DNA of 64,000 nucleotides from Desulfatirhabdium sp040755275 (GCA_040755275.1 JBFMBE010000002.1:12511-76510); one strand, 5' to 3'; shown: positions 1-8,461, counted from the stretch's first letter. A program made the numbers and translations. Notes: generated by a model from the sequence alone, not told the origin.

Positions 1-1
1 A

Positions 2-328
2 CTGCCGTGGGCCGTCACCTTTTCCGATCCCAACAGCCTTGCCCGCCTCAACGTCCCACTCCACCCTACGCAGCTGTACGAGGCGTTCGGTAATCTGGTG
101 ATTTTTCTGATCCTGTGGTTCCGGCGCGCATCCATCGCCTATGAAGGGCAAACTTTTGTGCACTACCTGGTTTTCTACGGGGCCATGCGTTCGGTGGTGG
201 AAATCTATCGGGGAGATTTCCGGGGAGACACCTATTGGAGTGTGTTTTCGGTTTCCCAACTGATCGGAATGGGGATGATCGTCATCGGAATCATCCTGAA
301 TGCCATGAGACGTCGGCAGAATGGATGA
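2..328 (+). CDS. lgt: Prolipoprotein diacylglyceryl transferase, C-terminal part
   Basis: Lgt is an inner-membrane enzyme that transfers diacylglycerol from phosphatidylglycerol to the lipobox cysteine of prolipoproteins. The reading frame is already open at base 2, so the start lies outside the window. The visible part carries the family's HPTQLYEA motif, then two hydrophobic segments separated by a charged stretch (RRASIAYEGQ), and ends in a basic tail as in other Lgt proteins. About 108 C-terminal residues of a normally 260-300 residue protein are present. The stop at 326-328 looks natural. The identification is firm; nothing can be said about its upstream partners. Confidence 0.9.
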   Translation: MPWAVTFSDPNSLARLNVPLHPTQLYEAFGNLVIFLILWFRRASIAYEGQTFVHYLVFYGAMRSVVEIYRGDFRGDTYWSVFSVSQLIGMGMIVIGIILNAMRRRQNG

Positions 329-399
329 AGGGGGATGGCTGATCATGGAAAACAGTCGGCAGTGGACCGTGGATGTCGGAAGGGCTCCTAGTGATCTTT

Positions 400-524
400 G
401 ACGGCTTCGCAAAAAGGCCGGATGCTGTGTCGTGCTGCATCCCTCGTCGTTGCGGCGTACGTTTAAGTACGCCTCACTCCTCGGGATTTGCACTCCTTGC
501 CTGCAGCCTTTTTTCGAAGCCGTC
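400..524. repeat. Palindrome-ended intergenic repeat, variant ends
   Basis: The element begins GACGGCTTCGCAAAAAGGC and ends with its near reverse complement GCC(T)6 CGAAGCCGTC. The arms flank about 85 bp that contain a further small hairpin, GGCGTAC/GTACGCC. It belongs to the same broad class as the GATGGCCTCGCAA repeats elsewhere in the window but has diverged ends (GACGGC in place of GATGGC). It has no coding potential and lies between lgt and the wecA-like gene. Confidence 0.7.
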
Positions 525-558
525 CATATGATGGACTTTTTGCGAGTCCATCATCTTT

Positions 559-650
559 GATGGAGTCTCAAAAGGCTTCCCCAGCCACCCCGCTTATGCC
601 CTGCATTTCCCAAAAGCACGGGAAAAGCGACTTTTTGCGGGACCGTCATC
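559..650. repeat. GATGG-type palindromic repeat, short form
   Basis: It starts GATGGAGTCTCAAAAGGC and ends GACTTTTTGCGGGACCGTCATC. Its interior (CCCCAGCCACCCCGCTTATGC and a following CACGGGAAAA) recurs in the copies at 15100-15170, 22785-22845, 36680-36740 and 63310-63370. It is therefore one half of the composite element described at 36659-36971. It sits directly after the 400-524 repeat, so the lgt-wecA gap is largely repeat DNA up to about 650. Confidence 0.75.
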
Positions 651-826
651 TTTGACGGAGCGATGCGTGTAAACACCTGTTAAGATGTTTTGTTAATCCC
701 AAACGAAATGATTAACGGTAGCAGACAGGATAGGGAAGGCAGAAATCAGGATGAAGCAGGCAGAGGAAAGATCGGTTTACCGCTACCATTCAAGATACAC
801 GGTGGGTGAAACTGACAGCGGAACTA

Positions 827-841
827 TGGCACACCTATTGC
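827..841 (+). promoter_or_regulatory. Candidate sigma-54 (-24/-12) promoter
   Basis: TGGCACACCTATTGC matches the sigma-54 consensus TGGCACG-N4-TTGC at every fixed base but one. The invariant GG (828-829) and GC (840-841) are separated by 10 bp as required. It points rightwards, and no convincing + strand gene follows, because the wecA-like gene is on the other strand. The expected start is near 853, in front of strong hairpins (see the next entry). The match is seen directly; activity is inferred. Confidence 0.45.
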
Positions 842-852
842 TAATATCTTTG

Positions 853-960
853 GCAGGGTATGTGGTTACCTCTCTTACCTCCATCTTGGCTGGGTGAAGT
901 CAACCAGTCTCCTCCGGACTGGTTGACACCCGGGATCCCTTCGGTAAGGGTGCATCCCAC
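853..960 (+). ncRNA. Candidate small RNA with a UCCUCC loop
   Basis: Just downstream of the sigma-54-like site lies a perfect 11-bp hairpin, GTCAACCAGTC (899-909) and GACTGGTTGAC (917-927). Its 7-nt loop TCCTCCG is complementary to a Shine-Dalgarno core. Outside it, GGGT/ACCC can extend the stem. A second nested structure follows at about 931-957 (GGGAT/ATCCC enclosing CCTT/AAGG). No likely protein is encoded on this strand and no clear U-run terminator is visible before the 3' end of the convergent wecA-like gene, which weakens the call. It could instead be a simple intergenic cruciform. Confidence 0.25.
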
Positions 961-989
961 CATTCGGCCAGATACTGCAGTACCTTCTC

Positions 990-2810
990 TCACCCCATTT
1001 CCTCGATTTGGATCGAAAAGCGCCTCATCTTCAAGCCGTTTTTTGCACAGAACTGCCGAAGTTCGTTCAGGCGGTTGTCGAACGCCTCAACCTTGAAGGA
1101 AACGAGCAACCCTTCGATGGGATATTGTTCCCGTAGGGTCGCCAGGTCCGCATATCCTCCCAGAACCGGATAGCCCTGCAGGTTCTTGCCGACCTTCAAA
1201 GGGTCGTCATCGATGAAACCGATCGGTCGAAGGCCCAGAGACGGATTGTGTAGGATCTCCCGCAAGAGCAGCTCTCCCCCTCTGCCTGCGCCGTAAATCA
1301 ATACGCTTTCTCCGGATAGGGTGTTGCGGAGCATGGCATCCCCCGCCAGTCGAAAGAACCCCCGGGTTCCAAGAAGGGCGGCGGTCGTCAGGAGCCAATC
1401 GATGAGAAAGGCCCCCTTCGAAAAATCCGAAAACCGATACACGAACGTCACCGCAGCGATGGAAAGCAATGATGCGAGTGTGCTGGCCTTGAGATAGACG
1501 GCGACATCATTGGAGCTCATGTTGCCCCAGAGGCCCCGATATACCCCGACGATGTAGAAAACGAGGAGTTTACAGGCGATGACAATGGGAAGCGATTTGA
1601 GAAAAATTCGGAAATAGAAGAGAAAATCGGTAGAGCTGAATCGGAGGCGGTAGGATAGGTAATAGGAGAAGGCCACCAGCCCAAGATCCAGGATGACCAT
1701 CAGAATCTGTCGTTTGTAGGTCCATTCGACCAGGATCGGCGTGAAAGCTTTCCCGCGTAGCAGGGAGAATTCCTTTTCAGGATAGACCCGAAGCTGCGAG
1801 AGGTAAACCCCCATGAGAAGAACGGCCACAACGACGGGCACGATGACCGAAGGAGCGCTCATGGTATCGCTTCGATGAACGAAGAGGGCGGCCAGGCCGG
1901 CTCCGACGGCGATGCCATATAGAACGAGAACCGCATTTCGTTCGCTCAGACCGACCAGAACGAGTCGATGGGACGTATGGTCTTTTCCGCCCATCGATGC
2001 CTTTCGGCCGCTCAGAATTCGGATGAGCGTCACCAGACTCGTATCGACGATCGGTACCAGGGCGACCAGGATCGGAATCGATACCCGCGACAGGGTGGAC
2101 AGGGGGGTGGTCTCGGCATATACAAGAGATAGAAGGGCGATCAGAAAGCCGATCGTCAGGCTGCCACAATCGCCCATGAAAATCGAGGCCGGGTTGAAGT
2201 TGTAGATCAGAAAACCTACCAGCGCGCCGGACAGCATCCAGGCTGCAGCCGAAGCCGTCGGATGGATCGGAGCCAGGAGCAGTGCCAGAACGGCAGCAGC
2301 GATTGCCCCGATCCCGGCACACAGGCCGTCCATGTTGTCGAGCAGGTTGAAAGCATTGGTGATACCGACCACCCAGAACAAGGTGACCATGGTATCGAGG
2401 GTGAGGGATACGAACCATTTGAGCCGGAATCCGAGGAAGGCGACGAAGGAGGCTACCAGGATTTGGCCCAGGAGCTTGGTCTGGGGTTTCAACCGAACAA
2501 CATCGTCCACCAGTCCCAAAGCGAACAGCAGGCTCATTCCGAGCCATGCGACGAAGGCAAAGGGCGGCTCGAACGCGGGAGTCTCGGGGAAAAAAGAAAG
2601 GGTGCCGAAGTCGAATACATCGAGCTTGATCAGCATCGGAAGCGAGACGGCGGTGTAGATGGCAATACCGCCCATCAAGGCGGTCGGTTTTCGATGCCAA
2701 CGATCCTGGGTTGGATAGGCCAGCCATCCGTATCTGCCGGCCAGCCGTTTGACCACAGGGGTCAACAGGGCGCACAGCGCCAAGGACAAGGCAGCATTAC
2801 CGAGAATCAT
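990..2810 (-). CDS. WecA/TagO-family glycosyl-1-phosphate transferase fused to a CapD-like N-terminal region
   Basis: This is a 606-residue membrane protein. The first 330 or so residues are a polyprenyl-phosphate N-acetylhexosamine-1-phosphate transferase of the MraY/WecA family. They carry the acidic motifs LVDDVVRL, NLLDNMDGL and FMGDCGSL in the right order, and the helical core has about ten membrane segments. After a few further helices, residues of about 400-600 resemble the membrane plus Rossmann N-terminal half of CapD/PglF-type nucleotide-sugar dehydratases, with the nucleotide-binding stretch VLIYGAGRGG and the FIDDD motif. The catalytic dehydratase half is missing. It probably starts lipid-linked O-antigen or exopolysaccharide units. 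I start it at the ATG at 2810, because the family's N-terminal helix begins there; a GTG at 2927 would add 39 unrelated residues. Confidence 0.85.
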   Translation of the reverse strand: MILGNAALSLALCALLTPVVKRLAGRYGWLAYPTQDRWHRKPTALMGGIAIYTAVSLPMLIKLDVFDFGTLSFFPETPAFEPPFAFVAWLGMSLLFALGLVDDVVRLKPQTKLLGQILVASFVAFLGFRLKWFVSLTLDTMVTLFWVVGITNAFNLLDNMDGLCAGIGAIAAAVLALLLAPIHPTASAAAWMLSGALVGFLIYNFNPASIFMGDCGSLTIGFLIALLSLVYAETTPLSTLSRVSIPILVALVPIVDTSLVTLIRILSGRKASMGGKDHTSHRLVLVGLSERNAVLVLYGIAVGAGLAALFVHRSDTMSAPSVIVPVVVAVLLMGVYLSQLRVYPEKEFSLLRGKAFTPILVEWTYKRQILMVILDLGLVAFSYYLSYRLRFSSTDFLFYFRIFLKSLPIVIACKLLVFYIVGVYRGLWGNMSSNDVAVYLKASTLASLLSIAAVTFVYRFSDFSKGAFLIDWLLTTAALLGTRGFFRLAGDAMLRNTLSGESVLIYGAGRGGELLLREILHNPSLGLRPIGFIDDDPLKVGKNLQGYPVLGGYADLATLREQYPIEGLLVSFKVEAFDNRLNELRQFCAKNGLKMRRFSIQIEEMG

Positions 2811-2999
2811 GGCTGTATCAAGGGCGTTTTCTGGATGATGGAGGATGTTGGGAGGGGTTCGAACCCATGGTCCCATGGGTCGATCGCGGCATTCAGGTGC
2901 GACAACCCGGTGGAACCGGCCCGACACGGCCCGTCCATGCCAGAAACCTGGCCATAGCGGACTTCAGGCGCACCCACCACCGAGCGATGAAGGAAGACA

Positions 3000-4043
3000 T
3001 CAGGCCCACAGCACCCGTTTCCCGCCCGCTTGTCGTTCAACCACTTCCCCGATGACCACAGCCGTCTCCCCCATGCCTGTGCAGCGTTCGATGACATCGT
3101 CTACATGAGATTCCGGTACAACGAGAATCATGCCGATGCCGTTGTTGAAGGTGCGCAACATTTCCTCTTCCGGCACCTGGCCTGCTTCTTGAAGGAAGGT
3201 GAAGATGGGGTGTCTTCTCCACGAGGACTTTCGGATCAAAACTCCGCAGGCTTGGGGAAGAATTCGTACGATGTTTTCCGTGATCCCTCCGCCGGTGATA
3301 TGGGCGATTCCATGAATGGGCAGGTCCCGGATCAGTTTTAAAACCGTATCGACATAGATGCGCGTGGGGGTGAGCAGCTCTTCGCCCAACGTCTTGCCAA
3401 GCGCTTCGACATGTTGATCGACCCTCAGGTTCAGGACATCGAAGCAGATTTTGCGAACCAGAGAAAACCCGTTGCTGTGAAGCCCGCTGGAGGCCAGCCC
3501 GATCAGTTTGTGGCCGACACGGATTTCGGAACCATCGATGATCTTGTTGTTGTCGACGATGCCGACGGCAAATCCGGCCAGATCGTATTCGTTTTCGGCA
3601 TAGATGCCGGGCATTTCAGCCGTTTCTCCACCGATGAGGGCGCATCCCGCCTGTTTGCATCCTTCGCCGATGCCCGAAATAATCTGGACGGCGATCTGTT
3701 CATCGAGTTTTCCCATTGCCAGATAATCCAGGAAGAACAGGGGCTTTGCCCCTTGAACCACGACATCGTTCACGCTCATGGCGACCAGGTCGATGCCAAC
3801 CGTGTGGTGCACCTGCATGAGGAAGGCAATCTTGAGCTTTGTGCCGACCCCGTCGGTGGAACTCACGAGGATGGGCTTTTCCATGTTGGTGGTGTTCAAG
3901 GAAAAAAGCCCTCCGAAACCGCCGATCTCACCCATGACGCCTGCTCTTGGCGTTTGAGAGGCGATTTGCTTGATGGTTTTCACCAGATCGTTGGCTTTGT
4001 CGATATCGACGCCGGAATCTGCATAGGTCAACGGTTTCTGCAT
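3000..4043 (-). CDS. purM: Phosphoribosylformylglycinamidine cyclo-ligase (AIR synthetase)
   Basis: PurM closes the imidazole ring of formylglycinamidine ribonucleotide with ATP in purine synthesis, in the cytoplasm. The 347-residue length is standard. Family motifs are intact: STDGVGTKLKIA near residue 60, the GGETAEMPG loop near 145, and the C-terminal FNNGIGMILVV region. The ATG at 4043 begins MQKPLTYADSGVDID, typical of the family. It is divergently transcribed from the aminotransferase gene, with a 268-bp gap. No other pur gene is nearby. Confidence 0.95.
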   Translation of the reverse strand: MQKPLTYADSGVDIDKANDLVKTIKQIASQTPRAGVMGEIGGFGGLFSLNTTNMEKPILVSSTDGVGTKLKIAFLMQVHHTVGIDLVAMSVNDVVVQGAKPLFFLDYLAMGKLDEQIAVQIISGIGEGCKQAGCALIGGETAEMPGIYAENEYDLAGFAVGIVDNNKIIDGSEIRVGHKLIGLASSGLHSNGFSLVRKICFDVLNLRVDQHVEALGKTLGEELLTPTRIYVDTVLKLIRDLPIHGIAHITGGGITENIVRILPQACGVLIRKSSWRRHPIFTFLQEAGQVPEEEMLRTFNNGIGMILVVPESHVDDVIERCTGMGETAVVIGEVVERQAGGKRVLWA

Positions 4044-4210
4044 GGTCTACCCCATGAAAGGAAATGAAAGCGCTCTGGAAGATCCATTCAGGATTCAGGT
4101 GGATAAGTAATCGAATCAAGTATCGACATTGGGGTGAAAAGTCAAAAGATTTTTTTCAGCATGTCGGATTCAGGCCAATCGAATCCATGCAGCTTCATCG
4201 TCCTTTGCTT

Positions 4211-4239
4211 TTGACATGGCTTCCAATCTATTGTATGAA
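4211..4239 (+). promoter_or_regulatory. Candidate sigma-70 promoter for the aminotransferase-hom-thrH run
   Basis: A perfect -35 TTGACA (4211-4216), a 17-bp spacer and TATGAA (4234-4239) lie 72 bp upstream of the aminotransferase start. Transcription would begin near 4246. The rest of the purM-aminotransferase gap (4044-4210) is AT-rich, and I see no other defined element in it. Confidence 0.55.
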
Positions 4240-4311
4240 CCAACGAATTTTTGAAAACCTTTGCATTCGACCTTTCCGCAGGAAGCGGAAAGCCGGTCAG
4301 GAGAAAGCCTC

Positions 4312-5478
4312 ATGAACAAATTCGCACGACTCGATCGATTACCGCCCTACGTCTTTGCAACGGTCAACAAGATCAAGATGGATGCCCGGCATGCCGGAAA
4401 AGACATCGTCGATCTCGGCATGGGAAACCCCGATCTTCCGACCCCCAAACACATCGTCGATAAACTGATCGAGGCGGCACAGAAGCCCCAGAACCACCGC
4501 TATTCGGCTTCCATGGGCATCACGCGCCTGCGGATGGCCATTTGCGACTGGTACAAACGCCGTTTTGATGTCGATCTCGATCCGGAAACCGAGGCCATCG
4601 TCACCATCGGTATCAAGGAAGGGCTCTCCCACCTCGTTCTGGTCACCATTCGACCGGGAGACGTCGTGTTCACACCAAATCCGACCTATCCCATCCACCC
4701 CTATTCCGCCATCATTGCAGGTGGTGACGTACGCGGCATCCCCGTCGGTCCGGAGGAAGATTTCTTCCAGAACCTGATCAACGCAACCAAACAGACGTGG
4801 CCGCGTCCCAAAGTGCTCATTCTTTCCTATCCGCATAACCCGACGACGGAAGTGGTCGATCTCGACTTCTTTCAAAAAATCGTCGATTACGCCAAGGAAA
4901 ACGATATCCTCGTGATCCACGATTTCGCCTATGCCGATCTCGTCTTCGACGGATACAAGGCTCCCAGTTTTCTGCAGGCAAAAGGGGCCAAGGATGTCGG
5001 TGTGGAATTTTTCTCCATGTCCAAAAGCTACAGCATGGCCGGGTGGCGGATGGGGTTCTGTGTCGGGAATGCCGAAACCATCTTCGCACTCAAGCGAATC
5101 AAGAGCTATCTCGATTACGGGGCTTTCCAGCCGATTCAGATCGCTTCCATCATCGCTTTGAACGGGCCGCAGGATTGTGTGCAGCAGATTTGCGATACCT
5201 ACCGGGAACGACGGGATGCACTCATTCAGGGGTTGAGCCGTATCGGGTGGGAGATCAAGAGTCCCAAAGGCACGATGTTCGTCTGGGGAAGGATCCCGGA
5301 TGCCTATCGTAAGATGGGATCCGTGGAATTCGCCAAATTTCTGATCCATGAAGCCCAAGTGGCCGTTTCCCCGGGGCTGGGATTCGGGGAATACGGGGAT
5401 GAATACGTGCGCTTTGCTCTCATCGAAAATCCGATGCGGATTCAGCAGGCCGTTCGCGGCATCCGCAAAATCATGTGA
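4312..5478 (+). CDS. Class I PLP-dependent aminotransferase (AlaC / LL-DAP aminotransferase-like)
   Basis: A 388-residue fold-type I aminotransferase. The PLP-binding lysine lies in SMSKSYSMAGWRMGF (Lys at about residue 238). Other signatures are GMGNPDLPTP near the N-terminus, the SYPHNPTTE substrate/PLP loop, the HDFAYADL aspartate motif and the C-terminal arginine in YVRFALIENP. AlaC-type enzymes make alanine from pyruvate and glutamate; close relatives act on aspartate or LL-diaminopimelate. Its place directly upstream of hom suggests a role in aspartate-family amino acid metabolism, but the substrate cannot be settled from sequence. The ATG at 4312 is preceded by an AGGAG at about 4300; the frame is open further upstream but without family similarity. 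Confidence 0.88.
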   Translation: MNKFARLDRLPPYVFATVNKIKMDARHAGKDIVDLGMGNPDLPTPKHIVDKLIEAAQKPQNHRYSASMGITRLRMAICDWYKRRFDVDLDPETEAIVTIGIKEGLSHLVLVTIRPGDVVFTPNPTYPIHPYSAIIAGGDVRGIPVGPEEDFFQNLINATKQTWPRPKVLILSYPHNPTTEVVDLDFFQKIVDYAKENDILVIHDFAYADLVFDGYKAPSFLQAKGAKDVGVEFFSMSKSYSMAGWRMGFCVGNAETIFALKRIKSYLDYGAFQPIQIASIIALNGPQDCVQQICDTYRERRDALIQGLSRIGWEIKSPKGTMFVWGRIPDAYRKMGSVEFAKFLIHEAQVAVSPGLGFGEYGDEYVRFALIENPMRIQQAVRGIRKIM

Positions 5479-5496
5479 TGCGAGGAGCTCTTCCGG

Positions 5497-6810
5497 ATGA
5501 AAACCATTCATATCGGTGTGCTGGGATGCGGTACCGTGGGAACCGGCGTGGTCCGGATCCTTCTGGAGCGGCGGGATCTCCTCCGAAGAAGAGTCGGTGC
5601 GGATCTCGCCCTCAAAGCCATTGCCGATATCGATATCGATCGCGACAGAGGATTTGCCATCGACAGATCGCTCTTCACGAAGGATGCGAGACAGGTGGTT
5701 CTCGACCCGCAGATCGACATCATTGTCGAGACCATCGGGGGAACGACGATCGCAAAAGACCTCATTTTATTGGCGATCCAGAACCGCAAGCAGGTCGTGA
5801 CGGCCAACAAGGCGCTTTTGGCAAGTGAAGGAATCCAGCTCTTTGCCAAAGCCTGGGAAAACGGGATCGATCTGGGGTTTGAGGCCAGTGTGGGCGGCTG
5901 CATGCCCGTCATCAAGACCCTTCGGGAATCGCTGGTCGGAAACGCCATTCTGTCCGTTCGGGGCATTCTCAATGGCACCTGCAACACGATTCTCTCCAAG
6001 ATCACCGATGAACGATGCTCGTTCGAAGAGGCTCTTCGGGAAGCCCAGGCCAAGGGATTTGCCGAAGCCGATCCAACCCTCGACATCGAAGGCATCGACA
6101 CGGCTCACAAGCTGGCCATCATCATCTCTCTGGCGTATGGCACGGATGTCCGGCTCGGCGATATCTATGTCGAGGGCATTTCCAGCATTACCCCGATGGA
6201 CATCGAGTTCGCCGAACAGTTCGGCTATCGGATCAAGCTACTGGCCATCAGCAAGCGGATCGACCATGCCATCGAGGCCAGGGTCCACCCCACGATGATT
6301 CCAGAGAACAACATGCTTTCGAATGTGAACGGTCCTCTGAATGCGGTCACCATCACAGGAGATGCAACGGGGGATACCCTGCTCTATGGCTATGGTGCCG
6401 GGATGATGCCGACGGCGAGCGCCATTGTTTCCGATCTCGCCGATATTGCCCGAAATCTGATGACTGGAGCCGTCGGCCGAATGCCGACCCTGGCGTTCCA
6501 ACCCGATGCCATCCGGTCCATTCCGATTCTTCCGATCGAAGAGCTCGTATCGCACTACTATATCCGGTTTTCCGCCATCGATCAGCCGGGGGTGCTTTCG
6601 AAGATTTCCGGTATCCTCGGCAACCACGGCATCAGTCTCGAGTCGGTACACCAGAAGGGAAGAAAATCGAATGCATCGGTTCCGCTGGTGATGTTCACCC
6701 ATTTGGCGAGAGAACGGGACGTTCGGGCTGCATTGATGGAAATCGAGCGGCTCGACGTCGTCTGCGACCATCCGGTGCTGATCCGGATCGAGGAGCCCAA
6801 CGGACATTGA
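5497..6810 (+). CDS. hom: Homoserine dehydrogenase
   Basis: This enzyme reduces aspartate semialdehyde to homoserine, the branch point to threonine and methionine. The 437-residue protein has an N-terminal NAD(P) Rossmann motif GVLGCGTVGTGVV, the NKALLA region, the catalytic core with the conserved LNGTCN and a GFAEADPTLDIEGIDTAHK stretch, and a C-terminal ACT domain (about residues 355-430), which normally gives threonine feedback inhibition. It is a stand-alone enzyme rather than an aspartokinase fusion. It lies 18 bp after the aminotransferase and 33 bp before thrH, probably in one transcript. Confidence 0.96.
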   Translation: MKTIHIGVLGCGTVGTGVVRILLERRDLLRRRVGADLALKAIADIDIDRDRGFAIDRSLFTKDARQVVLDPQIDIIVETIGGTTIAKDLILLAIQNRKQVVTANKALLASEGIQLFAKAWENGIDLGFEASVGGCMPVIKTLRESLVGNAILSVRGILNGTCNTILSKITDERCSFEEALREAQAKGFAEADPTLDIEGIDTAHKLAIIISLAYGTDVRLGDIYVEGISSITPMDIEFAEQFGYRIKLLAISKRIDHAIEARVHPTMIPENNMLSNVNGPLNAVTITGDATGDTLLYGYGAGMMPTASAIVSDLADIARNLMTGAVGRMPTLAFQPDAIRSIPILPIEELVSHYYIRFSAIDQPGVLSKISGILGNHGISLESVHQKGRKSNASVPLVMFTHLARERDVRAALMEIERLDVVCDHPVLIRIEEPNGH

Positions 6811-6843
6811 TGTCGATATTGACCAGGGAAGGATAGTGACCCC

Positions 6844-7443
6844 ATGCACATCGTCTGTACCGATCTCGAAGGTGTTCTGATTCCGGAAGTGTGGATTGCA
6901 GTCGCCGAAAAGACTGGAATTGCCGAACTGCGCCTGACCACACGGGACATTGCCGATTACGACCAGCTGATGCAGCAGCGGCTGAAGATTCTGAAGGAAA
7001 ACCGCTTGACCTTACGAGACATTCAGGACGTCATCTCGACCATGGAACCGCTCGATGGCGCACTGGATTTTCTGGATAGGCTCCGGGAAACGACCCAGGT
7101 GATCATCGTTTCGGATACCTATATCGAGTTTGCCAGGCCCTTCATGAAGAAGCTGGGATGGCCCACGCTGTTCTGTCACCATCTCACGACGGACGCATCG
7201 GGAACCATTATCGGCTACAACCTGCGGCAGAAGGATGCCAAGAAGCGCACGGTTCAAGCCTTGAAAAGCCTGAATTACCACGTGATCGCCATGGGAGATT
7301 CTTTCAACGATACGGCCATGCTCATCGAAGCCGATCACGGAATCCTCTTCCGGCCGCCGGCATCGGTAGCGAATGCGTTTGCGCAGTTTCCCGTATGTAC
7401 GGATTACGCAACGCTGTTTCAGATGATTACATCGTTTCTGTAA
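6844..7443 (+). CDS. thrH: Bifunctional phosphoserine phosphatase / homoserine phosphotransferase ThrH
   Basis: A 199-residue HAD-superfamily protein whose motif I is CTDLEGVLIPE, with motif II around IIVSDTYIEF and motif III/IV at AMGDSFNDTAML. These fit ThrH, described in Pseudomonas, which dephosphorylates phosphoserine and can transfer its phosphate to homoserine. Its position right after hom supports the homoserine-phosphorylating role, that is, replacing the classical homoserine kinase ThrB in threonine synthesis. No thrB or thrC is in the window. Four bases separate it from the next gene. Confidence 0.9.
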   Translation: MHIVCTDLEGVLIPEVWIAVAEKTGIAELRLTTRDIADYDQLMQQRLKILKENRLTLRDIQDVISTMEPLDGALDFLDRLRETTQVIIVSDTYIEFARPFMKKLGWPTLFCHHLTTDASGTIIGYNLRQKDAKKRTVQALKSLNYHVIAMGDSFNDTAMLIEADHGILFRPPASVANAFAQFPVCTDYATLFQMITSFL

Positions 7444-7446
7444 GTC

Positions 7447-7893
7447 ATGTCGATCGTCAACCACACCACCTGCCGGGTTATTTACGGCGATACGGACAAC
7501 ATGGGCATGGCTTACCATGCCAACTATTTGAGATGGTTCGAGATCGGAAGAACGGAACTGTTCCGCTCCCTCGGTCTTCCCTACAGGGAGATCGAAGCCC
7601 GGGGGCTTTACCTTCCGGTCTCGGAAGCCCACTGCAAGTACCTGCACCCTGTGCGCTACGACGATGTGCTGGTCATCGAAACGACGGTGGACCCGACGGT
7701 ACGCGGGGGAATGAAATTCCACTACGCCATCCGAATCGAAGCGGATCGAACCTTGGCCGCCCGGGGATGGACCCTGCATGCCTGTGTGACTCCGGAAGGC
7801 AAGGTCATTCGGCCACCCGCTTTTCTCAAGGAAGCCATACGCACATGTGTTGGCCTTGCCTCCGATGACGGTCGAGAATCTCGATATCCATGA
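7447..7893 (+). CDS. YbgC/4-hydroxybenzoyl-CoA thioesterase family acyl-CoA thioesterase
   Basis: A 148-residue hotdog-fold thioesterase. The YGDTDNMGMAYHANYLRWFE stretch near residues 13-32 carries the catalytic aspartate of the YbgC family. The length fits a single-domain enzyme that hydrolyses short or medium acyl-CoA thioesters. It follows thrH by 3 bp and overlaps the next gene by 29 bp, so it is translated as part of the same run. There is no tol-pal neighbourhood as in Escherichia coli, so the substrate is open. Confidence 0.85.
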   Translation: MSIVNHTTCRVIYGDTDNMGMAYHANYLRWFEIGRTELFRSLGLPYREIEARGLYLPVSEAHCKYLHPVRYDDVLVIETTVDPTVRGGMKFHYAIRIEADRTLAARGWTLHACVTPEGKVIRPPAFLKEAIRTCVGLASDDGRESRYP

Positions 7894-8203
7894 AACCCCG
7901 GAAGGGTTGATCTTCAAGGTGCACGTTCAGCCCAGGGCATCCCGGAACCGGATCCTCGGATTGTTCGGGGATGCCCTGAAAATCGCCGTGACGGCCCCGC
8001 CGGTGGACGATGCGGCCAATCGCATGGTGATCCGGGTGCTGGCAGAAGTTCTGGGTATACCGGACGGGTCGATTTCCATCTTGTCGGGTCACACTTCGCG
8101 ACACAAACGCATCCGGTGGAAGATCGATGGAGATCCGTCGAAAGGATGGGTTGCAGCGAGACAACAGTTGCTTTCGATCATCCGCCATGGAAAAAGAACT
8201 TGA
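7865..8203 (+). CDS. DUF167 / YggU family protein
   Basis: A 112-residue small basic protein of the DUF167 (YggU) family, with the characteristic VQPRASRNRI, TAPPVDDAANRMV and ISILSGHTSRHKRI segments. Its biochemical role is unknown. I prefer the ATG at 7865 over the GTG at 7847, although both lie inside the thioesterase gene. It is the last protein gene before the initiator tRNA. Confidence 0.85.
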   Translation: MTVENLDIHETPEGLIFKVHVQPRASRNRILGLFGDALKIAVTAPPVDDAANRMVIRVLAEVLGIPDGSISILSGHTSRHKRIRWKIDGDPSKGWVAARQQLLSIIRHGKRT

Positions 8204-8243
8204 CGGATCGGTCGGAAAAATTTATAAATCGCGCATACGTTGA

Positions 8244-8320
<77 letters not shown>

Positions 8321-8353
8321 CTTCCGATCCCAGCTTTTTTCAATGGTCCTATA

Positions 8354-8386
8354 CCCCGAATCCAGTTCCTGGTTTCGGGGTTTTTT
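8354..8386 (+). terminator. Intrinsic terminator after tRNA-fMet
   Basis: A CCCCGAA/TTCGGGG stem (8354-8360 and 8374-8380) is followed by six T residues. It would end transcription from the tRNA, and possibly from the whole aminotransferase-to-yggU run. Confidence 0.85.
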
Positions 8387-8439
8387 CGTTGTGCAGGATG
8401 CAAGTTGGCGTTAACCGAAGTTGTTAAACGCATGATGAG

Positions 8440-8461
8440 CTGCCAAACGGGATGTTGGCAG
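8440..8461 (+). promoter_or_regulatory. Inverted repeat upstream of bacteriohemerythrin
   Basis: CTGCCAA (8440-8446) and TTGGCAG (8455-8461) form a 7-bp inverted repeat with an 8-bp spacer, 31 bp before the hemerythrin start. It could be an operator or an mRNA hairpin. The strong Shine-Dalgarno AAAGGAG follows at about 8476. Confidence 0.3.

Noticed and set aside
860..1096. Plus-strand ORF downstream of the sigma-54-like site
   Set aside because: Its composition (runs of P, S and R) is not protein-like, and its second half is antisense to the wecA-like gene.
2845..2930. Possible tRNA near GGTTCGAACCC
   Set aside because: The T-loop-like sequence TTCGAAC is present, but only three base pairs of the T-stem form on either strand and no acceptor or anticodon stem can be built.
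4339..5511. Long antisense ORF opposite the aminotransferase gene
   Set aside because: A shadow frame in GC-rich coding DNA; the sense strand has all aminotransferase motifs. Similar long antisense frames opposite hdrA, gspL, nuoF and fdhA were rejected for the same reason.
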